From Chryseobacterium sp. KACC 21268 (lineage in GTDB: Bacteria > Bacteroidota > Bacteroidia > Flavobacteriales > Weeksellaceae): a stretch of 64,000 bases of DNA. Below are positions 1-8,930 of this stretch, one piece after another. The DNA lies in contig CP117875.1 of the NCBI GenBank assembly GCA_028736075.1, positions 992,001 to 1,056,000 of the forward strand, in the 5' to 3' direction. Numbering within the stretch: the first letter of the stretch is position 1; each line of letters opens with the position of its first letter. A program made the position numbers and the translations under genes. Under the pieces are notes generated by a model. It saw only the letters and a program-made list of their open reading frames with translations, was not told where the DNA came from and searched no databases.

Positions 1-524
1 ACCAGGATTATATGGAAGATAGCGAAATCTCTTTCGAAGACGATCAAAAATTCATCGGAAAACTTTTCTTGAGATATGTTGCAGAGAATAGTGATCTGCA
101 CGATAGATTCGAAGAGAAAGAAATGTCCTGGGCAGATGATCTGCACATTTCAAACTCGATGATACAAAAGACCATTGGGTTTATGAAGCAAGACGAACCT
201 TCGCATACTTTAATTAAGATGTTAAAGGATGATGAAGACGAAGAATTTGCAAGAAAACTACTAAGGTCTTCACTCAATAACTGGGAAGAATCTGAAAAGA
301 AATTGCAAGAACGTTTGGTGAACTGGGAATTGGACAGGATTTCCTTATTAGACAGAATCGTCTTGATCGCAGCCATCACAGAGCTAGACAACTTCCCGTT
401 GACAGCTTCCAGAATTATCATTAATGAATATATTGATATTTCTAAAGTCTATGGAACCGAGAAATCCAACGTTTTCATCAACGGTGTTCTGGACAAATAC
501 ACAAAAGATACAAACCGAGTATAA
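1..524 (+). CDS. nusB: NusB transcription antitermination factor, C-terminal part (5' end outside window)
   Basis: The reading frame is open from the left edge (codons from base 3), so the first ATG at 12 is unlikely to be the true start. The C-terminal region carries the NusB helical signature: LLDRIVLIAAITELDNFP, then INEYIDISKVYG and FINGVLDKY near the end. NusB joins NusE (S10) and binds boxA RNA in rRNA antitermination complexes. Flavobacterial NusB proteins are longer than the E. coli protein (about 300 aa), which fits an N-terminal half lying outside the window. It is followed at 23 bp by a lipoprotein gene and then yajC, probably one transcript. The family call is from recognised motifs; the true length is not visible. 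Confidence 0.9.
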   Translation, partial: QDYMEDSEISFEDDQKFIGKLFLRYVAENSDLHDRFEEKEMSWADDLHISNSMIQKTIGFMKQDEPSHTLIKMLKDDEDEEFARKLLRSSLNNWEESEKKLQERLVNWELDRISLLDRIVLIAAITELDNFPLTASRIIINEYIDISKVYGTEKSNVFINGVLDKYTKDTNRV

Positions 525-547
525 TTTCAAATAAATATTATTTAAAA

Positions 548-1051
548 ATGAAATCAATCAAAATATTAGCTATCGCAGCACTTTGCACGCTAACTTTTTC
601 TTGTAAAAAAGAAGAGAAGACCTTAGACCATATTCCAGGAGTAGATTCTGCTCAGGCGAGTACTGTGGTAGAAGCACTTTCCCAAGATTCTGTGAATCCA
701 GATGACGCAGCATTGGTAAAAGAGGCGCAAAGCAAACCATTGACAACGATTGCCTTCAGCGAAACTGATCACAGCTTCGGTGATATCAAAAAAGGAGAAA
801 AAGTAGAGCACATCTACGAAGTGACCAACACAGGAACGAACCCTTTGATCATCTCAAACGTGAAACCAGGTTGTGGATGTACAGTTCCAGATTTTACAAA
901 AGAACCGATCTTGCCAGGTAAAAAAGGAAAGATCACTTTACATTTCGATTCTACAAACTTCGATGGTGCAGTCAGCAAAGCCGCAGACGTTTTTGTAAAC
1001 GTGGAAAAAGCGCCGGTAAGATTGACTTTCACAGCTAACATTACTCAATAA
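548..1051 (+). CDS. DUF1573 domain lipoprotein
   Basis: This 167-aa protein starts with a lipoprotein signal: a short hydrophobic stretch ending in TFSCKK, with Cys19 as the probable lipidated residue. Residues about 65-165 form a DUF1573 domain, an immunoglobulin-like fold common in Bacteroidota, with the typical segments DHSFGDIKKGE and PGCGCTVPDF and a basic end before the last beta strands. DUF1573 proteins are exported; their role is unknown and they often sit near yajC/nusB in this group, as here. The spacing to yajC is 8 bp, so co-transcription is likely. The domain call is secure; no function can be stated. Confidence 0.88.
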   Translation: MKSIKILAIAALCTLTFSCKKEEKTLDHIPGVDSAQASTVVEALSQDSVNPDDAALVKEAQSKPLTTIAFSETDHSFGDIKKGEKVEHIYEVTNTGTNPLIISNVKPGCGCTVPDFTKEPILPGKKGKITLHFDSTNFDGAVSKAADVFVNVEKAPVRLTFTANITQ

Positions 1052-1059
1052 TATAAATT

Positions 1060-1389
1060 ATGCTAACAGTATTTTTACAAGCAGCTGCACCACAACAATC
1101 ATTCACGCCTACGCTGATCATGATTGGTTTGATGGTGGTCGGATTTTACTTCCTGATGATTCGTCCTCAGATGAAGAAGCAAAAGCAGGAAAAGAACTTC
1201 CAAGAAGCTTTGAAACCAGGTGCTAGAGTAGTGACGACTTCTGGAATGCACGGCAAGATCTTCAGTATTGCTGATGACGGTGTGGTGATCGAAACGCTCA
1301 GCGGAAAACTGAAGTTCGAAAAAGCAGCCATCTCAAAAGATTTCACTGCTGCAAGATTCCCGGAAACTTTCGGAGAAGTGAAGAAATAA
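1060..1389 (+). CDS. yajC: Preprotein translocase subunit YajC
   Basis: The 109-aa product has one N-terminal membrane segment (about residues 16-35, LIMIGLMVVGFYFLMIRPQ) followed by a basic region QMKKQKQEKNFQEAL and a small soluble domain with VVTTSGMHGKI and GVVIETLSGKLKFEKAAI. That is the standard YajC layout and length. YajC associates with SecDF and the Sec translocon at the inner membrane. It is the last gene of the nusB-DUF1573-yajC group and is followed by a strong hairpin terminator, which supports one transcription unit. Confidence 0.95.
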   Translation: MLTVFLQAAAPQQSFTPTLIMIGLMVVGFYFLMIRPQMKKQKQEKNFQEALKPGARVVTTSGMHGKIFSIADDGVVIETLSGKLKFEKAAISKDFTAARFPETFGEVKK

Positions 1390-1403
1390 TTTTTCTAAAT
1401 ATA

Positions 1404-1443
1404 AAAAGGGCACGAAATAATTAAATTTCGTGCCCTTTTTTTT
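1404..1443. terminator. Bidirectional rho-independent terminator after yajC
   Basis: A long inverted repeat, AAAAAGGGCACGAAAT paired with ATTTCGTGCCCTTTTT around a 4-6 nt loop, is flanked by A-runs and T-runs. It lies between the convergent yajC (+) and TlpA-like (-) genes and can serve both. Confidence 0.9.
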
Positions 1444-1489
1444 GACTTATATTTTAAAAAGCTAACAGCCAGAAGCCAAAAGCCAATTG

Positions 1490-2047
1490 CTATTTCGTTA
1501 CGTTATCAATGAATTCCAAGATAGAATCCTTGCTCCAATCCATCGAGCTATCTTCCTTTTTCAGAATCCTGCCATCTTTCCCGATCAAGTAGGTCGTAGG
1601 AAAAGCAACAGGCAAAACTTTCGGGTCCAAAGGACTTTCAGCAATGTAAACAGGCGCCGTATAATTATTTTCCTTCAGGAATTTTTTCACATCTTCCTCT
1701 TGGTCCTGCATCGCGATCAGGGCGAATTCCAGTTTATCTTTTTTCAGGTCGTACAGTTTCTGTATCGTCGGCCATTCCGTTCTGCAAGGCGGACACCAAG
1801 TTCCCCAAAAATTAAGGAACAAAACCTTTCCACGCAGGTTTTTGAGATTCGTACTGCTCGTATTGATGCCTTTCAGATCGATATCCAAAACCTCGTCTGC
1901 AAGCAAAGTTTCATTATTGATCTTCGAAACCGTCGGACTCATCGCAATCTGTTCAGACACAAAATCCCTAAGTGGCTTGATGGTCATAAAAGCCAACAAG
2001 ACAATCAGTAAAATGAAGTAAACAATATTTTTTCTTAGAAAATTCAT
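1490..2047 (-). CDS. TlpA-like membrane-anchored thioredoxin-fold protein
   Basis: The likely start is the ATG at 2047, giving 185 aa with an immediate membrane anchor (about residues 5-25, NIVYFILLIVLLAFMTI). A longer frame runs upstream into a repetitive intergenic element and is probably not translated. The thioredoxin fold carries the redox motif WCPPC in NFWGTWCPPCRTEWP, followed by AFPTTYLIGKDGRILKK with the cis-proline region. Such proteins act outside the inner membrane in disulfide reduction, for example in cytochrome c maturation or thiol repair. The substrate cannot be read from the sequence. It lies downstream of aroC and two small genes on the same strand, but is separated from them by the repeat. 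Confidence 0.85.
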   Translation of the reverse strand: MNFLRKNIVYFILLIVLLAFMTIKPLRDFVSEQIAMSPTVSKINNETLLADEVLDIDLKGINTSSTNLKNLRGKVLFLNFWGTWCPPCRTEWPTIQKLYDLKKDKLEFALIAMQDQEEDVKKFLKENNYTAPVYIAESPLDPKVLPVAFPTTYLIGKDGRILKKEDSSMDWSKDSILEFIDNVTK

Positions 2048-2067
2048 AACAATAATATTAAAAATTG

Positions 2068-2185
2068 GGGCGTATCCCTCGCCAACACTAGGGCCAGCCG
2101 CTCGGGTCGGGCTATCCACTACTATCTTCTGCTTGCCTGGCAAGGCAAGTAGAAGGATATCCGTTACTATCCCTTACGCAGGATT
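2068..2185. repeat. Dispersed intergenic repeat, copy 1
   Basis: This segment matches 13527-13690 in inverted orientation and, over its core, 31978-32064. Shared blocks are GGGCGT-TCCCTCGCCAAC, CCGCTCGGG-CGGGCTATCC, TACTATCTT, AAGGATATCC and TACTATCCCT-ACGC, ending in GATTGAAATT. Between the two TACTATC blocks is a stem (CTTCTGCTTGCC paired with GGCAAGTAGAAG). No coding function is seen. It separates the TlpA-like gene from the genes upstream. Confidence 0.75.
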
Positions 2186-2190
2186 GAAAT

Positions 2191-2757
2191 TTACAACAAT
2201 TCCAGAAGTTCCTCTATCGTATCGAAACCTCTGTTTTTAGCATAATACGTTTGCAATTCCACATAGAATTGGTCTTTCGTAAATTCTTCCGGATTCGCTT
2301 TATGTTTATTCAGAAGTTCGGTGCCGTGTTTTGGTCTCGGTCCCCAATGCGCGATTTCATTAAAATCTTCATCAAGGAAGATCACGATCGGAATCGACTT
2401 TCCGCCGTTTACCAAATAGTCATCAACCAAACTTGGTTCCTGGTCACGGTAAGAGATCCTGATTTCAAACTGCTCGAAAAACTTCACCACAACCGGAATT
2501 ACCTGACTCGCATCGCCGCACCAAGCTTCAGAAATAATTAATATTTTTCCATTGAAATTCTTATTGGCCAAAGTCGCCACCTGCTCAGAGTTTGGAAGAT
2601 ACTTTTCCCACATTCTGTTCATTCGTTGGATTCCTAGTCTGTAATATTCAGCGTAATCTGACTCTTGAGAATTCTTTGGATTTCCAAGTCTTTCTCCAGC
2701 TTCACGAAGATATTCGGTGTAGGAAACAGCATTGTCCCAAAATTGTTTTATATCCAT
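2191..2757 (-). CDS. Thioredoxin family protein with WCGDA motif
   Basis: The 188-aa cytoplasmic protein has a thioredoxin fold with the motif SEAWCGDASQVIPVV at about residues 75-90. Only one cysteine of a CxxC pair is present (C-G-D-A), so it is not a classical dithiol oxidoreductase. A second conserved block, GGKSIPIVIFLDEDFNEIAHWGPRP, corresponds to the cis-proline region. This family is common in Bacteroidota and Bacilli and has been related to monothiol or bacilliredoxin-like chemistry, which is an inference here. It begins 2 bp after the stop of the preceding small gene, so it is in the aroC transcription unit. Confidence 0.8.
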   Translation of the reverse strand: MDIKQFWDNAVSYTEYLREAGERLGNPKNSQESDYAEYYRLGIQRMNRMWEKYLPNSEQVATLANKNFNGKILIISEAWCGDASQVIPVVVKFFEQFEIRISYRDQEPSLVDDYLVNGGKSIPIVIFLDEDFNEIAHWGPRPKHGTELLNKHKANPEEFTKDQFYVELQTYYAKNRGFDTIEELLELL

Positions 2758-2759
2758 TT

Positions 2760-3035
2760 TTATTTTTTAATAGAATGATGATGATACATTTCCCATAATT
2801 CCTTTCCGTTTCTATGATACTCGCTCAATTTATTATTGATAAGATTGGAAATGAATTCATTGTAATCTTTTTGCTCATTTTCCCATTTATCGAAATGCTG
2901 TTCATAATACCAAAACAACGCTTTAGGATTTGAGAAATCGAGTGGATTTTCACCTTGACCACAATAAGGATTTTCCGATTCACCATTGTAATATTTGTAG
3001 TCCGGAAAATCATCAGAAACAATAAAATCGCCCAC
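2760..3035 (-). CDS. Hypothetical protein in the aroC operon
   Basis: This is a 91-aa acidic, Tyr/Asn-rich protein with a GTG start at 3035, 6 bp after the aroC stop; its stop is 2 bp before the thioredoxin-family gene. No ATG exists in frame near the start, which is why GTG is preferred. Visible features are an N-terminal YNGESENPYCGQGENP segment and an aromatic FWYYEQHFDKWE helix. There is no signal peptide or membrane segment. I do not recognise the family. Tight spacing on both sides is the best evidence that it is real. Confidence 0.6.
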   Translation of the reverse strand: MGDFIVSDDFPDYKYYNGESENPYCGQGENPLDFSNPKALFWYYEQHFDKWENEQKDYNEFISNLINNKLSEYHRNGKELWEMYHHHSIKK

Positions 3036-3041
3036 TAAGAA

Positions 3042-4103
3042 TTAGAGTTTTCTGGTTTTATTGATCAAATACATATCTGCCAAAACAAATGCAGCAAGAC
3101 TTTCCACGATCGGTACAGCTCTTGGGACCACGCAGGGATCGTGTCTTCCTTTGCCTTCCACCGTCACAGATTCGCCATCTTTATTGATGCTTTCCTGCGG
3201 ACGAAGAATCGTTGCCACAGGTTTGAAAGCCGCACGAAAATAGATGTCCATTCCATTCGAAATTCCACCCTGAATTCCGCCGGAAAGATTGGATTGTGTT
3301 GTTCCATCTTGGTTGAAAAGGTCGTTGTGTTCCTTTCCTGTCATTTTCGCACCACAAAATCCACTGCCATATTCAAAACCTTTGCAGGCGTTGATGTTCA
3401 GCATTGCTTTGCCTAATTCAGCGTGAAGCTTATTGAAAATTGGCTCGCCCAATCCAACCGGAACATTTTTAATAACGCAAGTTACTGTTCCGCCAATCGT
3501 ATTGCCTTCCTTTTTGATTTCTTTGATTCTCTCAATCATTTTCTCGGCCGTTTCCTCATCGGGACAACGGACGATGTTGTTTTCGGTCTTAGAAAAATCC
3601 AAATCCTGATAAGGTTTCTCGCAAAAGATTTCGCCAACAGAAGAAACGTAAGCATTGATTTCAATATCGGGAAAAAGTTGTTTGGCTAATGCGCCTGCAA
3701 CCACCCAATTCAAAGTTTCACGAGCAGAAGATTTTCCGCCACCACGATAATCGCGAATGCCGTATTTTTGGTCATAAGTATAATCGGCGTGGCTTGGACG
3801 ATAAGCCTGAGCAATATGGTCGTAATCTTTGGAACGTTGGTTTTCATTTTCAACAATGAAACCGATGGGCGTTCCTGTCGATTTTCCATCAAAAATCCCG
3901 GATAAAAATCGAATCTTATCGCCTTCTTTTCTTTGTGTTACAATTGCAGATTGCCCCGGTTTTCTGCGGTCAAGTTCCAACTGAACTTTCTCAATATCGA
4001 TTTCCAGACCAGCAGGGAAATTGGTGATAATTCCGCCGTAAGCTTCTCCGTGACTTTCGCCGAACGAAGAAAGCGTCAAAAAGTTTCCTAAAACATTAAA
4101 CAT
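3042..4103 (-). CDS. aroC: Chorismate synthase
   Basis: The 353-aa product has the full length and signatures of chorismate synthase: [20 protein letters not shown] at residues 13-32, the basic [15 protein letters not shown] block, [28 protein letters not shown], and the C-terminal [19 protein letters not shown]. The enzyme makes chorismate from EPSP in the last shikimate step and needs reduced FMN. It is the first gene of a minus-strand group continuing into a 91-aa protein and a thioredoxin-family protein. About 150 bp of AT-rich DNA upstream separates it from the divergent SDR gene and must hold its promoter. Confidence 0.98.
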   Translation of the reverse strand: MFNVLGNFLTLSSFGESHGEAYGGIITNFPAGLEIDIEKVQLELDRRKPGQSAIVTQRKEGDKIRFLSGIFDGKSTGTPIGFIVENENQRSKDYDHIAQAYRPSHADYTYDQKYGIRDYRGGGKSSARETLNWVVAGALAKQLFPDIEINAYVSSVGEIFCEKPYQDLDFSKTENNIVRCPDEETAEKMIERIKEIKKEGNTIGGTVTCVIKNVPVGLGEPIFNKLHAELGKAMLNINACKGFEYGSGFCGAKMTGKEHNDLFNQDGTTQSNLSGGIQGGISNGMDIYFRAAFKPVATILRPQESINKDGESVTVEGKGRHDPCVVPRAVPIVESLAAFVLADMYLINKTRKL

Positions 4104-4254
4104 AAATGAAAAATTAGATAATAGACTGATAGATGATAGATCATTTTTTAGACTAACAACTACCGTTACAAATTTACTGATTAAAAACTTATTTTTGAAT
4201 AAATTGCTAGCCTATTATCCATCTGTCTATTATCTGAAAATCTATCTTTACAAA

Positions 4255-4983
4255 ATGAATTCTAATAAAACGGTCTTGATTCTCGGTGCCAATTCTGATG
4301 TGGCGAAACAATGTATTTTGCAATATTTAGCGAAAGGCTTTTCCATCATTGCATCTTCCAGAAATTTACAGTCTTTGGAAAATTATATCAGTGAAAATCA
4401 ATTAGACAAATCAAAAATTGAAATCAAGTATTTTGATGCTACAGATTTTTCCTCTCATCAAAAATTTTATGATGAATTATCCATCAAACCAAATATCGTG
4501 GTTTATTCAGCAGGTTTTTTAGTGGAGAATCAAAAAGCTTTGCAGGATTTTTCTGGAACTTTTGAAATGATGAAAACGAATTATGTGGGCGCAGTTTCTA
4601 TTCTGAATATTATTGCAACAGATATTAATAATAAAAATCTCCAAAGAATCATCGGACTTTCGTCACTTTCAGGCGTTCGTGGACGGAAAAGTAATTTCGT
4701 TTACGGAAGTACAAAAGCTGCCTTCACACAATATTTAGCTGGCCTTAGACAGGAATTGAATTTAAGGAAAATTACGGTGAATGTTCTGGTGAGCGGTTAC
4801 ATCAATACTAAAATCAATGCAGGTTTGGATTTGAATCAATCGTTATTGATGGAACCTGATTATGTGGCCAAACATATCGTGAATGCTGGCAATTCTTTCA
4901 CTATCGTTCCCAATTGGAAATGGAAAATCATCTATTGGATTTTGAAGTTATCTCCCGAGTTTCTCGTAGCAAAGTTGCCTTAG
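4255..4983 (+). CDS. SDR family NAD(P)-dependent oxidoreductase
   Basis: I choose the ATG at 4255 (MNSNKTVLILGANSD), because the Rossmann glycine motif ILGANSDVAKQ should lie close to the N-terminus; the frame is open upstream to 4195 but that part looks like intergenic AT-rich DNA. The 242-aa protein has the NNAG-equivalent VVYSAG, a catalytic Ser in SSLSGVRGRKSN and the Y-x3-K pair in YGSTKAAFTQYL. It is a classical short-chain dehydrogenase. A hydrophobic C-terminal segment (WKIIYWILKLSPEFLVAKL) resembles decaprenylphosphoryl-ribose or fatty-acid type SDRs. The substrate is not determinable. Confidence 0.85.
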   Translation: MNSNKTVLILGANSDVAKQCILQYLAKGFSIIASSRNLQSLENYISENQLDKSKIEIKYFDATDFSSHQKFYDELSIKPNIVVYSAGFLVENQKALQDFSGTFEMMKTNYVGAVSILNIIATDINNKNLQRIIGLSSLSGVRGRKSNFVYGSTKAAFTQYLAGLRQELNLRKITVNVLVSGYINTKINAGLDLNQSLLMEPDYVAKHIVNAGNSFTIVPNWKWKIIYWILKLSPEFLVAKLP

Positions 4984-5008
4984 AGATCAAACTTTAACTC
5001 ATACTTTT

Positions 5009-5039
5009 TTGGTATGAATTGAATTTATTTCTACTTTTG
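5009..5039 (+). promoter_or_regulatory. Bacteroidota-type promoter before the cupin gene
   Basis: TTG at 5009-5011 is followed, after 20 bp, by TACTTTTG at 5032-5039, matching the TTG-N17-23-TAnnTTTG consensus of Flavobacteriia. The predicted start of transcription lies about 12 nt before the ATG at 5058. Confidence 0.65.
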
Positions 5040-5057
5040 TCCCTTTAATCATCGATT

Positions 5058-5969
5058 ATGAAGTTAAAAGAGATAGGCAGAATTCGAAATTATAATTCCG
5101 AAGAATTCACTTCGAAGTTTATGAAACCCAATATTCCGGTCATTATAGAAGACTTTATCGACGCGGAAAGTCCGGCTCTCAAAAACTGGAATTATGATTA
5201 TTTCAAAGATATTGCAGGGAATAATGAAGTGGATGTCTATGGTGAGGAGATCCATTCTCTTGACAGAGCGGCGAGTAAACCATTGGCCAGAATGAAATTT
5301 TCTGAATATCTGGATTTGATAAGCCGAGAAAAAACAAAATACAGATTGTTCCTGTTCAATCTTTTGAGCATCAAACCAGAACTCAAGAAAGATGTCATTT
5401 ATAAAGATATTACGAAAGGCAAAGTCTTGTCTTGGCTGCCTTTTATGTTCTTCGGTGGACAAGGTTCCAATACGCGAAACCACGTCGATATCGATATGTC
5501 ACACGTTTTTTTGACTCAATATCAAGGTATTAAAAAAGTTTGGCTGTTCCCACTCAGTCAATCAGATTTGATTTATAAATTACCTTATAATTTTCACAGC
5601 ATCGCCAATTTGAAAACGTCGTCTCAGGAGGAATTTCCTGGACTGAAATATCTTGATGGTTATGAAGCGGTTCTGAAACCTGGGCAAACACTTTATATGC
5701 CGTCTGGCTGGTGGCATTTTATTCAATATGAAACAGAAGGTTATTCAATCTCTGTACGCGCTTTGCCTTTTCAGTTGATAGAAAAATGGAGAGGCTTCAA
5801 AAATCTGGTCATCACTCAACATTTCGATAATCTGATGCGAAAACTCTTCAAAGAAAAATGGTTCAATTACAAAGTTTCCATCGCCAAAAAACGTGCGCAG
5901 ACTGCCATTGACAAGATTGAAGGCAAACATATTCTGGAAGATATTCCTGATATTCCGATTCATTTTTAA
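5058..5969 (+). CDS. Cupin-like JmjC-fold protein
   Basis: This 303-aa cytoplasmic protein belongs to the cupin_8/JmjC-like group. Metal ligands are visible as the HVD pair in TRNHVDIDMSHVF and a downstream His in LYMPSGWWHFIQYE, the arrangement H-x-D...H of Fe(II)/2-oxoglutarate dioxygenases. The N-terminal block PNIPVIIEDFIDAESPALKNW is also typical, like FIH-type hydroxylases that modify protein side chains. The substrate is unknown. It has its own promoter and ends before a bidirectional terminator, so it appears monocistronic. Confidence 0.82.
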   Translation: MKLKEIGRIRNYNSEEFTSKFMKPNIPVIIEDFIDAESPALKNWNYDYFKDIAGNNEVDVYGEEIHSLDRAASKPLARMKFSEYLDLISREKTKYRLFLFNLLSIKPELKKDVIYKDITKGKVLSWLPFMFFGGQGSNTRNHVDIDMSHVFLTQYQGIKKVWLFPLSQSDLIYKLPYNFHSIANLKTSSQEEFPGLKYLDGYEAVLKPGQTLYMPSGWWHFIQYETEGYSISVRALPFQLIEKWRGFKNLVITQHFDNLMRKLFKEKWFNYKVSIAKKRAQTAIDKIEGKHILEDIPDIPIHF

Positions 5970-6003
5970 CTTTTGACCAATAGTTTATATGATTTAATAA
6001 ATA

Positions 6004-6037
6004 GAAAGCCAAAGATTTCAGAATCTCTGGCTTTTTT
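6004..6037. terminator. Bidirectional terminator between cupin and lipoprotein genes
   Basis: AAAGCCA-AGATT pairs with AATCT-TGGCTTT and is followed by a T-run. The neighbouring genes converge on it. Confidence 0.8.
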
Positions 6038-6050
6038 CTTTTATTTAGAA

Positions 6051-6533
6051 TTATTTGATCCCCACTTTATCAAGATAAACTTTTTGGATGGCAAGAATAC
6101 TGTCCGGCTTCGACCTTAATTTTTTGAAATTCTCTTTTACGAGTTCATAATAACCTTCTCTCATTCGAGGGTCAGATTCGGTGAAAAAGTCTTTGGCAGC
6201 CTGACCTTGGGCGTTGACAGCATCGATATATTCTAAAGCTCCCTTATAAAAAGGCATCGCTTCAGGACTTACCGAAGTACCTGCAATATTCTTTAAACCT
6301 GCGCTTGCGTCTTCCGAAAGCTTGATCGCATCTTTGACCTCTACGGCAGTTTCTGCAGAAGGAGCCTTGGCTAATGCACTGGAATCCGAAAAATATTTCG
6401 CTTCAAATTCGTCGAGCGCATTCATTTCCTCTAGAAATTCATTTGCTACTTTTTCATTGAGCGCAAATTCGTCGCCCTTTTTACAACCTACCAAAAGAAG
6501 AATTGGTATCAAAAAAATCGCTGCTTTTTTCAT
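6051..6533 (-). CDS. Hypothetical lipoprotein
   Basis: The 160-aa protein begins with a lipoprotein signal (MKKAAIFLIPILLLVGCKKG; Cys17 is the probable lipidated residue). The remainder is predicted helical and polar, with Ala/Glu/Lys-rich heptad-like stretches (residues 25-150) and no cysteines. I do not recognise a named family. It is monocistronic: the convergent cupin gene lies downstream with a shared terminator, and recQ follows on the same strand only after its own start further up. Location is probably the periplasmic face of a membrane. Confidence 0.7.
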   Translation of the reverse strand: MKKAAIFLIPILLLVGCKKGDEFALNEKVANEFLEEMNALDEFEAKYFSDSSALAKAPSAETAVEVKDAIKLSEDASAGLKNIAGTSVSPEAMPFYKGALEYIDAVNAQGQAAKDFFTESDPRMREGYYELVKENFKKLRSKPDSILAIQKVYLDKVGIK

Positions 6534-6606
6534 AGTCTGTCTTTTTTATAAAATTAGCAAAATTTTATATTCAAAGTATAAAAGGAGATAAAAATTTCAC
6601 GCTTCT

Positions 6607-8781
6607 TTATTGCTGAGATTGGTGATAAGCCATCGCTATATGAATTTCAAAATAAGAAAAACCTTCCCCTAATTCATCTTTGATGGCTTTCAGTGATGGA
6701 ATTGTCTGGGTTTTTGCAACTTCGATAATCGGTTCTATTTTGCTCATATCAATTAATTCGTCAGCTTCTATTTTTCCAGTGGCAACAAAATTTGCCAAAT
6801 GATTTTGAATGGTGTTGATAGACAGATTTCTGATTTTAGCGATTTCTTCTACATTGTTTCCTTCTTTGTACAATTTAAAAGTCGTCGCAAAAGTTCCAGA
6901 TGTCTTGGCGTTGTTCTTTTTGGGTTCTCTTTTCTTCTTCGGTTTTTTCTCGATGACTTTACTAGTCAAACTATGAATGTTGCAATAATCTGTAATAGGA
7001 GTCAAAAATATTTCTCCATATTTTTCAATTTTAAAAGCTCCGAAACCACTTATCTGATTCAATTCTTCTTTTGAATTTGGAAGATAAGCTGACAATTCCA
7101 TCAAAGTTGCATCTGAAAAAATGACGTAAGGAGGAACATTTTCTCGTTCGGCGATTTCTCTTCTCAAGGTTCTTAGTTCTGCAAATAATTCTTCGTTTCC
7201 GTCAATATCTGGAGCGGAATAATGGGTTTCAATTTCAGCGACAGTCACGGCTTTGGCTTGTTCTTTTACTTTTTGGAAGGTGACTTTTTTATCTTTAAAT
7301 AAAACCAATTTGCTCTCTTCATTCAGTTTTAAAACCGAAAATTCTTCATTCGATTCACTCAAAAAACCATTAATCAATAATTGTCTTATCAAGTTTTGCC
7401 AATAATTTTTATCCTGATTATTTCCAATGCCGTAAGTCGGCAAACTGCGCATAAAATCTGTAATTTTTACACTTTTGGAACCTCGCAGAAAATCGATGAT
7501 TAGGTTTTTTCCGTATCGTTCTTTCAACCTAAAAATCGCACTCAATAATTTTTGAGCATCGGTTGTTGCGTCCCAAGTTTCAAATTCACTCAAACAAAAA
7601 TCGCAGGAATTGCAGTTTCCATCGTGTTTTTCGCCGAAATATTCCATCAGATATTGTCGTCTGCATTTTTGCATTTCGGCAAAGTCGGACATTTGTTTCA
7701 GCTTTTGCAACATCAGTTCAGATTGCTCTTCGTTGCCTTCTACCATTGCAAATCTTCGCAATTTTATCACATCAGCAAATGAATAAAATAAAATCGCTTC
7801 ACTCGGTAAACCATCTCGTCCAGCTCTCCCAGTTTCTTGATAGTAACTTTCAATATTTTTGGGCAAATCTGCGTGCATTACAAATCGGACATTGCTCTTG
7901 TCGATTCCCATTCCAAAGGCAATCGTCGCAACCATCACCCGAGTTTTATCCTTTAAAAAATCTTCCTGAACTCTTGCTCTTTCCACGGAAGAAATCCCGG
8001 CGTGATAAAATGTGGAATTGATGCCATTTTCTCTGAGATTATTCGACATTTCTTCCGTTCCTTTTCTCGATAAACAGTAGATAATTCCCGAATCATTCGG
8101 ATGTTCATTGAGGTATTGAATGATGTTTTGGAAGACCGATTGTTTCGGTTGCACAAAATATTTGATATTGGCTCTATTGAAAGAAGAAATCAAAACCAGC
8201 GGATTTTGAAGATTCAATTGTTTGATGATGTCTTTCCTCGTAATTTCGTCTGCACTCGCCGTCAATGCGATGATTGGGACTTCTGGAAATTGCTTTTTAA
8301 TTCCATTTAAAAATAAATAGTCCGGACGAAAATCGTGACCCCAATGCGAGACACAATGCGCCTCATCTACCGCAAACAGGGAAATATTGACGTCATTCAA
8401 CAATTTTAAAAATGCTCCATTATCTGAACTCAATTTTTCCGGCGCAACATATAAAAGTTTGAGCTGACCGTTTTTTAATTGATTTAAAGTTTCATTTTGC
8501 TCATAAACACTCATCGAAGAATTGATGTACGAAGCCGAAATTCCGTTCACGCGCAACGCATCAACTTGGTCTTTCATCAAAGCAATCAACGGCGAAATCA
8601 CAATCGCAGTTCCGTCCAAAACCAACGCCGGAACTTGGTAGCAAAGCGATTTTCCACCACCGGTTGGCATCAAAACAAAAGTGTCTTTTTTTGAAATTAA
8701 ATTTTCAACAGTGTTCGCTTGCTCGAGGCGGAAATTGTCGTAGCCGAAATATTGTTGTAATATTTGTGATGGAGATTTCAT
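6607..8781 (-). CDS. recQ: ATP-dependent DNA helicase RecQ
   Basis: This 724-aa SF2 helicase shows Walker A in MPTGGGKSLCYQVPAL, DEAH box in AVDEAHCVSHWGHDFR, motif III ALTASAD, motif VI in QETGRAGRDGLPS, and a zinc-binding cluster CRRQYLMEYFGE...CNSCDFC. A winged-helix (RQC) region and an HRDC domain (about residues 525-600, LRTLRREIAERENVPPYVIF) follow, then a C-terminal helix-turn-helix extension (about 640-724). RecQ unwinds recombination and replication intermediates 3' to 5'. The start at 8781 (MKSPSQILQQYFGYDNFR) fits the family. It is divergent from the CPBP protease gene. Confidence 0.96.
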   Translation of the reverse strand: MKSPSQILQQYFGYDNFRLEQANTVENLISKKDTFVLMPTGGGKSLCYQVPALVLDGTAIVISPLIALMKDQVDALRVNGISASYINSSMSVYEQNETLNQLKNGQLKLLYVAPEKLSSDNGAFLKLLNDVNISLFAVDEAHCVSHWGHDFRPDYLFLNGIKKQFPEVPIIALTASADEITRKDIIKQLNLQNPLVLISSFNRANIKYFVQPKQSVFQNIIQYLNEHPNDSGIIYCLSRKGTEEMSNNLRENGINSTFYHAGISSVERARVQEDFLKDKTRVMVATIAFGMGIDKSNVRFVMHADLPKNIESYYQETGRAGRDGLPSEAILFYSFADVIKLRRFAMVEGNEEQSELMLQKLKQMSDFAEMQKCRRQYLMEYFGEKHDGNCNSCDFCLSEFETWDATTDAQKLLSAIFRLKERYGKNLIIDFLRGSKSVKITDFMRSLPTYGIGNNQDKNYWQNLIRQLLINGFLSESNEEFSVLKLNEESKLVLFKDKKVTFQKVKEQAKAVTVAEIETHYSAPDIDGNEELFAELRTLRREIAERENVPPYVIFSDATLMELSAYLPNSKEELNQISGFGAFKIEKYGEIFLTPITDYCNIHSLTSKVIEKKPKKKREPKKNNAKTSGTFATTFKLYKEGNNVEEIAKIRNLSINTIQNHLANFVATGKIEADELIDMSKIEPIIEVAKTQTIPSLKAIKDELGEGFSYFEIHIAMAYHQSQQ

Positions 8782-8930
8782 AGAATTTGTGTTTTAGTAA
8801 AAATAATAAATTTGGCTTGGAATCAAAAATGATAATTCCTGTAACATTTTCGTCGGCAAAAGAAGTGTTTCTATCGGTAAAGTTTTCAAAGCGTGGCAAC
8901 GTACGATAATTTTGACGAAAATTAATAGAT

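Noticed and set aside
4195-4254. Longer start for the SDR gene
   Set aside because: The upstream codons are AT-rich intergenic-type sequence, and the Rossmann motif fits the start at 4255.
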